Positions 1-7,451 of a DNA stretch of 27,081 bases are shown here, one piece after another. The notes under the pieces are model-generated. The model ran no database searches. It saw only the letters and a program-made list of their open reading frames with translations, and was not told the origin of the DNA. The stretch lies in assembly GCA_021834945.1 (NCBI GenBank), contig JAKBRA010000006.1, forward strand, positions 1 to 27,081, written 5' to 3'. A program made the position numbers and the translations under genes. Source of the stretch: Nanobdellota archaeon (GTDB lineage: Archaea > Nanoarchaeota > Nanoarchaeia > Parvarchaeales > Parvarchaeaceae). Positions within the stretch are counted from its first letter, which is position 1, and each line of letters opens with the position of its first letter.

Positions 1-22
1 TTGGCCGTCGCTGCATGTAAAT

Positions 23-144
23 GCAGAGGTAGCGAAGTTTGGCCCAACGTGCAGGACTTAAGGTCCTTATCTGTCTTTGTATTTGCAAAGAATAAGATAT
101 CCTGTGGCTTAGCGCCCTCGAGGGTTCAAATCCCTCCCTCTGCA
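23..144 (+). tRNA. tRNA-Leu(UAA), intron-containing
   Basis: The acceptor stem is GCAGAGG (23-29) with CCTCTGC (137-143), all Watson-Crick, with discriminator A144. The anticodon stem is CAGGA (52-56) with TCCTG (100-104), and the anticodon TAA is at 59-61. A long variable arm (GGC 106-108 with GCC 114-116) marks a class II tRNA. The T arm is GAGGG-TTCAAAT-CCCTC (120-136). Removing a 36-nt intron after position 37 gives about 86 nt, normal for tRNA-Leu. The promoter would lie left of the window. The next coding start is only 6 nt after the discriminator base, so read-through into that gene is likely. Confidence 0.95.
63..98 (+). other. Archaeal tRNA intron (BHB splice sites) in tRNA-Leu(UAA)
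   Basis: The intron lies at the canonical 37/38 position. Loop bases CTTA (57-60) pair with TAAG (93-96) to form the 4-bp central helix. The two flanking 3-nt bulges, A61-G62-G63 and A97-T98-A99, are cut after G62 and T98, as expected for the archaeal tRNA splicing endonuclease. CTTTG (75-79) and CAAAG (86-90) form an internal hairpin. Confidence 0.9.
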
Positions 145-150
145 ATTAAT

Positions 151-453
151 ATGAAAGTATACGAATACAAAAACGGTAAAGTAACAAAGAAAAACTTTAA
201 TGAATACCTACAGAATAATAAAACAAATTATCGAGTTTTAAAGGATCTGCACATCTTGTTTTTGTCCATATCCATGTCATTTATACTCCTGTCAATAATC
301 ATAGCTTTTTCGGTAATCTCCGTCATATTTTATAACGGTTCACCATTGTTATCAACATTTATAGATGCTATAGCGGTACTTTTTTCAATTTATTTTATTG
401 TTTTGTTTTGGTCCAAATACAAAAAAGATTTGATGAGATTAAAGACCGGCTAA
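151..453 (+). CDS. Small membrane protein, two TM segments, unknown
   Basis: This 100-residue protein starts at an ATG 6 nt after the tRNA-Leu gene, so it is probably expressed from the tRNA promoter or by read-through. An upstream in-frame extension would run through the tRNA and is not credible. The N-terminal ~30 residues are charged and polar. Two hydrophobic segments follow at about residues 33-60 and 66-87, and the tail is Lys/Arg-rich. The protein is presumably a hairpin in the cytoplasmic membrane. I recognise no family. Its last 15 bases overlap the convergent glycosylase gene. Confidence 0.6.
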   Translation: MKVYEYKNGKVTKKNFNEYLQNNKTNYRVLKDLHILFLSISMSFILLSIIIAFSVISVIFYNGSPLLSTFIDAIAVLFSIYFIVLFWSKYKKDLMRLKTG

Positions 454-948
454 TCTTTTAACCTCTTTTAATTCCTTTATCCTAACGCTTGCATAACCTC
501 TTATCGGAAAATGCATAACGTATATTATCGGGTTAGAGGATTTACCTTGTAGCCCAAACCTGAATTTGTTAGTCCCTTTGAACTTAGCAAATGTCACTTT
601 GCCTATAAAGCACACTACTTTTGGATTTTTCTTCTTTATAACCTCATTAAGCCTTTTTACGCCCAACGTTTCTTCTCCTTTTTTAAGCTGCGATACGTTT
701 TTTGTCGGCTTGTCTATTATGTTTATAAAATTTAGTCTATACTTCCCCGACATGCCTTCATAAAGTTTTTTTAGCTTCTTGTCATCCTTTAGAACTTCCC
801 TTGGTTCATTTACTATTCCCGCTTCCGAAAGCAAGTACCAGAACATCTTGTTGTTAGAAAAAGGTACTCCTCTAGCATATGAACCGAAATGCGGGTTTAT
901 GCCTACAAAAAGTATAGCTGCATTTTTTGATAAGTAATACTTTATCAT
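439..948 (-). CDS. mug: Mug/TDG-type G:T/U mismatch uracil-DNA glycosylase
   Basis: This 169-residue protein is a probable base-excision repair enzyme that removes uracil or thymine from mismatches. The N-terminal block VGINPHFGSYARG (15-27) carries the GINP motif (16-19), with the activating Asn at 18 as in bacterial Mug. It is followed by the FW-x-LL-x-EAG block typical of the family (36-44) and a D-x-P-T block (79-82). The second motif, normally N-P-S-G, is here M-H-F-P-I-R-G-Y (145-152), so the substrate wedge has diverged. The gene is divergent from the DUF488 gene across 34 bp and overlaps the upstream membrane-protein gene tail to tail. It could be another member of the uracil-DNA glycosylase superfamily, but the Mug branch fits best. 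Confidence 0.8.
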   Translation of the reverse strand: MIKYYLSKNAAILFVGINPHFGSYARGVPFSNNKMFWYLLSEAGIVNEPREVLKDDKKLKKLYEGMSGKYRLNFINIIDKPTKNVSQLKKGEETLGVKRLNEVIKKKNPKVVCFIGKVTFAKFKGTNKFRFGLQGKSSNPIIYVMHFPIRGYASVRIKELKEVKRLAGL

Positions 949-952
949 GCTT

Positions 953-981
953 ATTTATATCTCCACATCTTCTTTAATTTT
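953..981. promoter_or_regulatory. Interleaved divergent promoters (mug / DUF488)
   Basis: Only 34 bp separate the two start codons. TTTATAT (954-960) lies about 26 bp before the rightward ATG at 983. On the minus strand AAAATTAAA (about 973-981) lies about 26 bp before the leftward ATG at 948. Both transcripts would be leaderless, and the two preinitiation complexes should exclude each other. Confidence 0.55.
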
Positions 982-982
982 T

Positions 983-1333
983 ATGATAGTAATTCAGAGA
1001 GTATACGGAAATAAAGAAAAGGGATTTAAAATACTTGTAGATAGAGTCTGGCCGAGAGGGCTTACAAAGAAAAATGTCGCTGCGGATATCTGGGAAAAGA
1101 ACATTGCGCCAAGCAATGCGTTAAGGAAATGGTTTTCACATGATGCAAATAAATGGGATGAATTTCAAAGAAAATACAAAAAAGAACTCTCTTCAAGGGA
1201 AGCCATTGGAAAACTTATGGCCATGAAATCGCTGGAAAAACAGCACGGTAAAATAATACTTCTGTTCGGAGCGAAGGACGAATTACACAATCAAGCAGTC
1301 GTATTAAAGGAAGTTCTTGATAAAATGAGATAA
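983..1333 (+). CDS. DUF488 (YeaO-like) family protein
   Basis: This 116-residue soluble protein belongs to the DUF488/YeaO family, whose biochemical role is unsettled. The family hallmark V-D-R-x-W-P-R-G lies near the N-terminus, followed by the block around WF-SHD-x-x-K-W-x-x-F and a C-terminal L-L-F-G-A-K-D-E-x-H-N-x-A segment. I chose the internal ATG at 983 over the upstream ATG at 947 because the family begins at that point and the TATA box at 954-960 would lie inside a longer gene. The predicted mRNA is leaderless. The downstream ferredoxin has its own promoter. Confidence 0.8.
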   Translation: MIVIQRVYGNKEKGFKILVDRVWPRGLTKKNVAADIWEKNIAPSNALRKWFSHDANKWDEFQRKYKKELSSREAIGKLMAMKSLEKQHGKIILLFGAKDELHNQAVVLKEVLDKMR

Positions 1334-1335
1334 TA

Positions 1336-1343
1336 TTTATAAA
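1336..1343 (+). promoter_or_regulatory. TATA box for the ferredoxin gene
   Basis: TTTATAAA lies directly after the DUF488 stop and about 26 bp before the ATG at 1366, predicting a leaderless transcript. Confidence 0.6.
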
Positions 1344-1359
1344 CGATGATTGCATTTAG

Positions 1360-1680
<321 letters not shown>

Positions 1681-1689
1681 ACTTTAAAT

Positions 1690-1697
1690 ATTTAAAT
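1690..1697 (+). promoter_or_regulatory. TATA box for the 1721 gene
   Basis: ATTTAAAT lies about 26 bp before the ATG at 1721, again predicting a leaderless mRNA. An overlapping alternative box lies at 1683-1690. Confidence 0.5.
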
Positions 1698-1720
1698 CCT
1701 CAGCCTGATTTAGTATCATA

Positions 1721-1954
1721 ATGGTAGACCAGGAAGACGTGTTTGTAGGGGTGTCTTATTCGACAAAGCTTCAATACGAGGAATTAAAAAAGGCCGTTGA
1801 ACGTACGTCCGATTCTTTTAATAAATTTAAAGTAGACAATGAAAAATATGAAAGCCTGCTAGCTAGTTTATCAGCAGACTTAAAAGATATCCAAGAATCT
1901 TTTGAGAAAATATTCAGCGATTTAAATAAATCAAATGCCGAAAGCAAAGATTAG
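1721..1954 (+). CDS. Small acidic coiled-coil protein, unknown
   Basis: This 77-residue protein has its own TATA box and lies between the ferredoxin and tRNA-Leu(CAA). After a short N-terminal strand-like segment (FVGVSY), residues about 15-70 are charged and helical, with leucine/phenylalanine spacing that suggests a coiled coil. The tail is acidic and polar. It has no cysteine, no membrane segment and no motif I recognise. Promoter spacing and clean boundaries make it a likely real gene of unknown function. Confidence 0.6.
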   Translation: MVDQEDVFVGVSYSTKLQYEELKKAVERTSDSFNKFKVDNEKYESLLASLSADLKDIQESFEKIFSDLNKSNAESKD

Positions 1955-2014
1955 GATAAAAGATTGCATTCCAATAAACTTATTTAAACGTAATTGTTCT
2001 ATATTTTGATTATC

Positions 2015-2024
2015 GGAATATACT
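2015..2024 (+). promoter_or_regulatory. Probable promoter of tRNA-Leu(CAA)
   Basis: GGAATATACT combines a purine-rich BRE-like GGAA with a weak TATA. It lies about 26-30 bp before the tRNA 5' end at 2048. A second AT-rich box (TATTTAAA, 1981-1988) lies farther upstream. Confidence 0.4.
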
Positions 2025-2047
2025 GTTGTTTATTTCCGGTTGTTTTT

Positions 2048-2152
2048 GCAGGGGTAGCGAAGCCTGGCCAAACGCGGCAGACTCAAGAAAAGTGCGCGTT
2101 TGAGCTATCTGCTCTCTTTGTGAGTTCAAGGGTTCAAATCCCTTCCCCTGCA
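2048..2152 (+). tRNA. tRNA-Leu(CAA), intron-containing
   Basis: The acceptor stem is GCAGGGG (2048-2054) with CCCCTGC (2145-2151), and the discriminator is A2152. The D stem is GCG/CGC. The anticodon stem is GCAGA (2077-2081) with TCTGC (2108-2112), and the anticodon CAA is at 2084-2086. The variable arm pairs CTC (2114-2116) with GAG (2122-2124). The T arm is AAGGG-TTCAAAT-CCCTT (2128-2144). Excising a 19-nt intron gives 86 nt. The gene resembles the tRNA-Leu(UAA) at the left end in length and identity elements. Confidence 0.95.
2088..2106 (+). other. 19-nt BHB intron in tRNA-Leu(CAA)
   Basis: The intron is at the canonical 37/38 position. Loop bases CTCA (2082-2085) pair with TGAG (2101-2104) as the 4-bp central helix. 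The bulges A2086-G2087-A2088 and C2105-T2106-A2107 are cut after G2087 and T2106. The intron is very short and leaves almost no intron-internal helix. Confidence 0.88.
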
Positions 2153-2164
2153 TTTATTCAAAGC

Positions 2165-2174
2165 ATTTAAATAT
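2165..2174 (+). promoter_or_regulatory. TATA box for the ThyX-like gene
   Basis: ATTTAAATAT begins 13 nt after the tRNA end and lies about 26-30 bp before the ATG at 2200. Confidence 0.5.
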
Positions 2175-2176
2175 CG

Positions 2177-2194
2177 CCAGATATATTTATCTGG
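2177..2194. promoter_or_regulatory. Perfect inverted repeat before the ThyX-like gene
   Basis: CCAGATA-TATT-TATCTGG is a perfect 7-bp inverted repeat with a 4-nt spacer. It sits between the TATA box and the start codon, where a bound repressor would block initiation. As RNA it could also form a hairpin if transcription started upstream. Confidence 0.4.
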
Positions 2195-2199
2195 TTTGT

Positions 2200-3807
2200 A
2201 TGCAAGAAGTTCAGAGAGAAGATAAAGGGTTTCTACGTTTTTATTATTCGGACGGCCTTGCTGCAATTTTTTACAGGGTTTTCCCGACAACGGAGATGTT
2301 GGCGTTGGAAGATTTATCTTTATCTAGTCGGTTAAGTACAACTGATGGTGAGAGCTTACTAGAAAAACTAGTTTCAAAATCTGCTTCTATTACGGATAAA
2401 TACGCCAAAATACATGACGAAAAGATTGATTTAAGCAATGCCTTGTCCGTAAACAAGTTTTTCAGTAAAATTGAACTAGCGCTTGAAAATTCCACCAGGA
2501 AAAGTTTATATAATATTCAATCTGTACTCGGTCATAGAAATATAGGAGAACAATCCAATTTTATGATATCAATGGTCATGCCTGAGATAACAGCTTTGAC
2601 AATACAGGATGAGGTGTTTATATCCTCTCAAGAGAGATCTACCCGCTATGTTAAGTTTGATGAAGCATATGCACCGGGAGATATAGATAAAGAAGCATCT
2701 GGATTGCTGTCAGAAGGTTATACTAAACTATTTGGCTTATATGATTCTCTATTTGATAAATTATCAGATATGTACAAACAAGAGTTTATAAAGAAAAATG
2801 GAAAGCTTCCGAGTGATATGCAAACAAAGACAATAATAGCCCCGACAGTAAGGGACTCTACACGAAGTTTTTTGCCGCTTGGAGCGAAGACCTCCCTCGT
2901 TATGCTATTAAGTGCAAGAACTGCTGAGAACATAGGCAGAAAATTACTTTCAAGCGAAAATGCTTATAACAAGCGGGTTGGTCACCTTTTTTATTCCGTA
3001 GTAACTGACAATGTACCTTCCTTGTCTGCCCATATGGTCCCAGATGACTTTAACAAGAATGTGTATAAAGAAAGAGTAAATTTCGATTACTCTAACATTT
3101 TAAACGAAATGCAAGTTTCTTCATTAGATTCTGTAAAGGTCAGCATAACTAATGGATCACAGAGCGAAAAACAGGTTCTGAATTCCATATATCATCAACT
3201 GCCGTATAAAGATGAAAAGAATCATAAAAAGGCAGTGAATGAATACCTTGCTAAATTGTCTTCCGGGAGAAGCGGAAAGTTTGATGATTTGAACGACAGT
3301 CTCTTGAGGTCATCGTTTTTACAGATAGATATTACTTGCTCATTAGGCACCGCGAGGGACCTTTGGAGACACAGACTTTCTAATAGAAATATGTCAGTTC
3401 ATTTAAATGACTATATAATCCCAGAAATAGTATATGAAAATAGCGAACTTTCAGGGCTTTCAAAGGGGGTTTTAAGTCAGATAAACAGCTATGCAAAGGG
3501 GTTGCATGAGAAGGGATTTAATTCTGAGTTGGAGCTTTTAGTACCGCTTGCAACCAAAACCAATTTAAAGATGTCTATGAGCCTTGCAGAAGCTATCTTT
3601 ATAGCTGAAAATAGAAGCACAAATGAGGCGCACCCAGAGTACAAGAAGATTGCGTTTGACTTATACGATCAACTAAAGCATAGATATCCAAACATAACAA
3701 GAAACTTGAAAGTTTTTCTCGGCAATTCAGGGCAGATGAATAGCAGTACTGACTATTCCAGAGTACCCAAAGCAAACATAGATACTGTGAACGATGCTTT
3801 ATTTTAG
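2200..3807 (+). CDS. Tandem ThyX-like (flavin-dependent thymidylate synthase superfamily) protein
   Basis: This 535-residue protein is about twice the length of a standard ThyX subunit. It appears to contain two ThyX-like halves. In the first half, GHRNIGEQ (111-118) matches the ThyX G-H-x-S-x-x-E-H block, and E-R-S-T-R-Y (145-150) matches the S-x-R-Y block. In the second half, R-D-L-W-R-H-R (386-392) followed by N397 and S399 recalls the signature R-H-R-x2-S-x-N-x2-S but is degenerate. R-S-T-N-E-A-H-P-E-Y (472-481) resembles the C-terminal block of long ThyX homologues. Whether it makes dTMP is uncertain, because neither half keeps a full canonical motif. It has its own promoter with an inverted repeat and its end overlaps rad50 by 3-4 bases, convergently. 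Confidence 0.68.
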   Translation: MQEVQREDKGFLRFYYSDGLAAIFYRVFPTTEMLALEDLSLSSRLSTTDGESLLEKLVSKSASITDKYAKIHDEKIDLSNALSVNKFFSKIELALENSTRKSLYNIQSVLGHRNIGEQSNFMISMVMPEITALTIQDEVFISSQERSTRYVKFDEAYAPGDIDKEASGLLSEGYTKLFGLYDSLFDKLSDMYKQEFIKKNGKLPSDMQTKTIIAPTVRDSTRSFLPLGAKTSLVMLLSARTAENIGRKLLSSENAYNKRVGHLFYSVVTDNVPSLSAHMVPDDFNKNVYKERVNFDYSNILNEMQVSSLDSVKVSITNGSQSEKQVLNSIYHQLPYKDEKNHKKAVNEYLAKLSSGRSGKFDDLNDSLLRSSFLQIDITCSLGTARDLWRHRLSNRNMSVHLNDYIIPEIVYENSELSGLSKGVLSQINSYAKGLHEKGFNSELELLVPLATKTNLKMSMSLAEAIFIAENRSTNEAHPEYKKIAFDLYDQLKHRYPNITRNLKVFLGNSGQMNSSTDYSRVPKANIDTVNDALF

Positions 3808-6194
3808 TAGATAGAAGATACGCCGGAATCTTTTTTCAATTTTATTACGTTGTCGGCAATGTTTTTCATGTTGTCTTCATGGGTGACTATTATTATCTGT
3901 CTTAAATCGGTTATTTTAGTAATTGCATTTGTAAGAGCGTTTATGTCTTCTTTATCTAATCCCGAGGTTGGTTCATCCATAAGTATGATTTCATTCTTTC
4001 CCACGCCACCAAGAACAGAAGCTAGAGAAGAGAGGGCTAGCCTGTATGCTATTGCCACTGAAGTTTTTTCTCCTCCGGACAATGACTTAGCGTCCATTTT
4101 TTCGCTTCCAGCGGTAATGACAACGTTATAATTGTTGTCTATGTCTATGTCATAATCAACCTCATTTCTAAGCTCGTCAAATCGCGCTTTAAAAAGCGAC
4201 CGGAAATCGTTTATAAATCTTAGCCTTACATACTCTCTTATACTGCGTATATCCTCCCTTAAATTCGATAGTGTCTTCAGAAAACCTTCTTTTTTGTCTA
4301 ATAAAGTTGATAGTTCCTTCTTCTTTTTAATCTTCTCTTCTAATTCTTCTCTCTCTTTTCTGTCAGTTAAAAGTTGAACTTTTCTAAGTTCCACTTCCTT
4401 GTTTATTTCAGTAAGCTTGTAATTTAATCTATTTACTTCATCAGAAATAAATCTAAATTCATTTTCGATCTCATCTAACCTATTGCCGTCGAATTTTATT
4501 GTAGTTAATCCGCTTTCTAAGTTTACTATTTCTTGCTGATAGCCATCAATGGCTTTAATTATTTCTCCGAGCCTGTTGCTGTAATTGTCTATCTCAATCA
4601 TTTTTCTCTCCTGGTCTTGTATAAACTTTACAGCCTCTCTTGCGTTTTTTAGTTCCAATGAAATCTTTTCAATTTTTTGGCTTTGCTTATCATAGTCATC
4701 TTTTATACTTTCATGCTCCTTCTTCTTATTTTCCAGGTCGTTTGCTTTAAGTTTTGCCTCTAATCTTGCCAAGTTCTCTTTTGCAGTTTCAATTTTTATT
4801 TTGTTTATGCCAACATTTTTCTCCAGCTCGCTCCTAGAGTATTTTATTCCGTTGGAAATGTCGTTTAATCTTTCTATTTCCTGTTTATATCTGTTTATTT
4901 TTTTTGAATACTCCACTTCAAGATGTTTTTGATCATCTATCCTGCTGCCGCATAGGATGCAAATTCCTCTTTTAACTGATTCTGAAAACTCTTCTTCCAG
5001 GTCTTTTATTAGTTTGTTTAACTCACGTATTCTACCTGTTATTTCTTCTTTATTCTCTATTTCATTTATGCTGCTTAACTGCCTGTAAAATTCTTCGTAT
5101 TCACTAATGAGCTTTTTTAGCGTTTCATTTTCATTATCTATTTCCTTTTTTAATCCTTCAATTTCATTTTGAGCATTTTTATATGAATATTCGGATTTGA
5201 AAAGTTTTTCATATAGCTTCTTCAGGATTTCACTTTCCTGCTTGTTTTGTTCTTCTAGACTTGTAATCGCCTTGTCAATTTCCTCTCTTTTTGGTTTTTC
5301 TACCTGTTTAATAGATTTTCTTAGTTCTTCTATCTGCCGGATGACCTTGACTTTTTCTTCTTCTAACTTTGATTTTTCGTTGCTCTTTAATCTAATTTCC
5401 GTTGATAATTTTTCAAATTTTATCTTTTTATCTCTTTCAAATGCAAGCTCGCTTTCTTTTTGTCTTTTTTCTATCGTTTTATTTTCTAGAAGTATCCGGT
5501 TTTTAGCCGTTTCTTCGTTTAGTGTTTTGATCGCATTCTGGTTTTCATCTATTTTGTTTTCTATTTTTATTACGTCATTCTGGTCTATGCTTAATTCTAG
5601 CTCCTTTTTGTTTAGTTCTACTTCATTTTTTACCTTATTTACGATGTCCTTCGTGTTTTCGTATACACCAAGGTATTTATTGAGCTGTAAAAGTCCATCT
5701 ATGTATTCCTGTTTGTACTGGCCGGTTTCAAATATCAACGTCTTTAGCTCATCCTGTTTTATGTAAGTTATAGTTTCAAATGTTTCAAGAGGGTTTTCCG
5801 ATTCTATTTTTAAAAGCTTGTTTACGTATGAATTTATATCCGATGCTCTATTCTGTAAATCCAACCGACTGTTGTTTTTGTTTATGTAGTTTTTTGAATC
5901 GTCGTTTCTTACAGTATCATTTGCACGTTTTAGGCCCCTGTTTATCTCGTACTCATCTTCATCGTTCTTTATTTTTATGTTTATTTCTCCTTCCGTTGAA
6001 TTTCTCCTTAATAGCATTTTTCCCTCTTCTCTTCCCTCTCCTATCTTGCCAAAAAGCGCGTATTCTATTGACATCAATATGGATGATTTGCCGCTGCCAG
6101 TATTTCCAGTTATTACGTTTATTCCCTCCGCAAAAGGTATCTCTGTTTTGTAGTGGCTCCTGATGTTTTCCAGCTTAATTTTCGATATTATCAT
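3804..6194 (-). CDS. rad50: DNA double-strand break repair ATPase Rad50
   Basis: This SMC-like ATPase is the partner of Mre11 in DNA end tethering and resection. The 796-residue chain has an N-terminal Walker A GNTGSGKS (30-37). Two long charged coiled-coil arms flank a zinc hook with Cys412-x2-Cys415. The C-terminal lobe has the ABC signature LSGGE (about 702-706) and Walker B/D-loop L-M-D-E-P-T-S-G-L-D (about 735-744). It is somewhat shorter than the usual ~850-900 residues, mainly in the coils. The start overlaps the end of mre11 by 20 bp, so the two are translationally coupled. The thermophile partners HerA and NurA are not adjacent. Confidence 0.96.
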   Translation of the reverse strand: MIISKIKLENIRSHYKTEIPFAEGINVITGNTGSGKSSILMSIEYALFGKIGEGREEGKMLLRRNSTEGEINIKIKNDEDEYEINRGLKRANDTVRNDDSKNYINKNNSRLDLQNRASDINSYVNKLLKIESENPLETFETITYIKQDELKTLIFETGQYKQEYIDGLLQLNKYLGVYENTKDIVNKVKNEVELNKKELELSIDQNDVIKIENKIDENQNAIKTLNEETAKNRILLENKTIEKRQKESELAFERDKKIKFEKLSTEIRLKSNEKSKLEEEKVKVIRQIEELRKSIKQVEKPKREEIDKAITSLEEQNKQESEILKKLYEKLFKSEYSYKNAQNEIEGLKKEIDNENETLKKLISEYEEFYRQLSSINEIENKEEITGRIRELNKLIKDLEEEFSESVKRGICILCGSRIDDQKHLEVEYSKKINRYKQEIERLNDISNGIKYSRSELEKNVGINKIKIETAKENLARLEAKLKANDLENKKKEHESIKDDYDKQSQKIEKISLELKNAREAVKFIQDQERKMIEIDNYSNRLGEIIKAIDGYQQEIVNLESGLTTIKFDGNRLDEIENEFRFISDEVNRLNYKLTEINKEVELRKVQLLTDRKEREELEEKIKKKKELSTLLDKKEGFLKTLSNLREDIRSIREYVRLRFINDFRSLFKARFDELRNEVDYDIDIDNNYNVVITAGSEKMDAKSLSGGEKTSVAIAYRLALSSLASVLGGVGKNEIILMDEPTSGLDKEDINALTNAITKITDLRQIIIVTHEDNMKNIADNVIKLKKDSGVSSIY

Positions 6195-7353
6195 GTGAAT
6201 AAAATATGTTCTCCACCTCCTTTTTTATGCTGTCAGGCTTTTCTCCTACGGAGTCTATCAGATATCTTGCAATTCTTATCTCCTTGTCATTGTAGCCCTT
6301 CTTTTTAAGGAATTCATATTCAATTGTTGATAATTCCTTTGTTTTTATTTCGTCAACTTGTACGTCTACGTCTTTATCATTTAATTTTGATTTGTTTATA
6401 CTGATGTAAGAATAGCCCAGTTCGTATCCCATTTTTTTGACTTTTATGACGTTAATGTCCGAAGTTTTGTCGTTTAGTCTTCCTTCCAGCCTTAAAACCA
6501 ATATATCCCCCTCATTTTTATTTAATTTATTGAGCATCTCATTTTCCACGTCAATAGCAGTCTTATTATCCGCTTTTATTGTGAAAATTTGCTTGGCTCT
6601 TGTTTTTATTATTTTGTACTTTATATCATTTATCCCTTTTTCATCATATGATATTATAAAGAATCCTCTATTTGGATTGTCTACTATCTCCTTTTCGTCA
6701 CAATATTCAAGCGATCCGGGGTATTGTATTATTCCTTTGTCATATTTTATGTTTTCTTTGTATCCATGCCAATGTCCGGCAGCATAGTAATCGAATCCCT
6801 TCGGCAAACTTTCCGTTTCGAGATCTTTAAATTTTTCTCCAAGATAGGAAATAGTGTGGTGAAATGCGAAAATTTTAATGAAAGCAGAATTGTCAATGTC
6901 TACGGTCAATTTTTTAAATATTTCGTCTTCAACTTTGCTCCTTTTTCCCTTTATCCCACAGATAAATGCATTTTTGTATGTTTCTCCAGTAAGTGTTACC
7001 TTTTCTCCAAATTCTATATATTTTTTTGAGTTTAGGTTTATTAGCAGCTTGTTTCGGTGAAAAAGTTCTATTATGCTTTCTTCTTCTCCAATGCCAACGT
7101 CGTGAGATCCAGGTATTATAAACAAAGGTATCCCTGCTATTTTTAATCGGTTTAATTCGTCTGTCATGAATAATAGCGAATCTAACGGCGGATTGCCAGA
7201 GTCAAATAAGTCTCCGGAATGCACAATAAAATCAATTTTTTCCGATATAGCATAATTTATCATCTGTATAAATGCATCTTTTATGTCGTTGTTTCTCGTA
7301 TCGTTTTTGTATACTTGCCCTATGTGTGTATCTCCGACATGTATGAATTTCAT
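6175..7353 (-). CDS. mre11: DNA double-strand break repair nuclease Mre11
   Basis: This 392-residue Mn-dependent phosphoesterase has exonuclease and endonuclease activity on DNA ends. The phosphodiesterase motifs are D-T-H (8-10), G-D-L-F-D (47-51), G-S-H-D (82-85), H164-H165 and G-H-x-H (192-195). The metal-binding Asn of the usual G-N-H-D motif is Ser83 here. The C-terminal part (from about 240) corresponds to the capping and Rad50-binding regions. It is the first gene of the mre11-rad50 operon and is transcribed divergently from the TyrRS gene. Confidence 0.95.
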   Translation of the reverse strand: MKFIHVGDTHIGQVYKNDTRNNDIKDAFIQMINYAISEKIDFIVHSGDLFDSGNPPLDSLLFMTDELNRLKIAGIPLFIIPGSHDVGIGEEESIIELFHRNKLLINLNSKKYIEFGEKVTLTGETYKNAFICGIKGKRSKVEDEIFKKLTVDIDNSAFIKIFAFHHTISYLGEKFKDLETESLPKGFDYYAAGHWHGYKENIKYDKGIIQYPGSLEYCDEKEIVDNPNRGFFIISYDEKGINDIKYKIIKTRAKQIFTIKADNKTAIDVENEMLNKLNKNEGDILVLRLEGRLNDKTSDINVIKVKKMGYELGYSYISINKSKLNDKDVDVQVDEIKTKELSTIEYEFLKKKGYNDKEIRIARYLIDSVGEKPDSIKKEVENIFYSHDNIEN

Positions 7354-7372
7354 TTTTATTAAAGCTATTGCG

Positions 7373-7384
7373 CCAAATTAAAGC
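7373..7384 (-). promoter_or_regulatory. Probable promoter of mre11-rad50
   Basis: The minus-strand sequence GCTTTAATTTGG contains a TATA-like core about 26 bp before the mre11 ATG at 7353. Confidence 0.4.
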
Positions 7385-7421
7385 TTACCCTGTTCGCATT
7401 ATGTCTTAATTTTTTAATAAT

Positions 7422-7430
7422 GTATATATA
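7422..7430 (+). promoter_or_regulatory. TATA box of the tyrS operon
   Basis: The alternating run around TATATATAT lies about 26 bp before the TyrRS ATG at 7452. The 98-bp divergent region to mre11 holds this box, the mre11 box and AT-rich filler only. Confidence 0.5.
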
Positions 7431-7451
7431 TCTTAAATTTTATTTATATTC

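Noticed and set aside
11..26. Inverted repeat CTGCAT-GTAA-ATGCAG overlapping the 5' end of tRNA-Leu(UAA)
   Set aside because: Half of it is simply the acceptor strand of the tRNA; a 6-bp match in the leader is plausible by chance and the upstream context is outside the window.
1..150. In-frame protein extension upstream of the ATG at 151
   Set aside because: It runs through a fully supported tRNA gene, so the real start is the ATG at 151.
5197..5766. Long Ser/Phe-rich open frame on the plus strand opposite rad50
   Set aside because: Its composition is the mirror of the Lys/Glu-rich coiled coil on the other strand; there is no promoter or start context.
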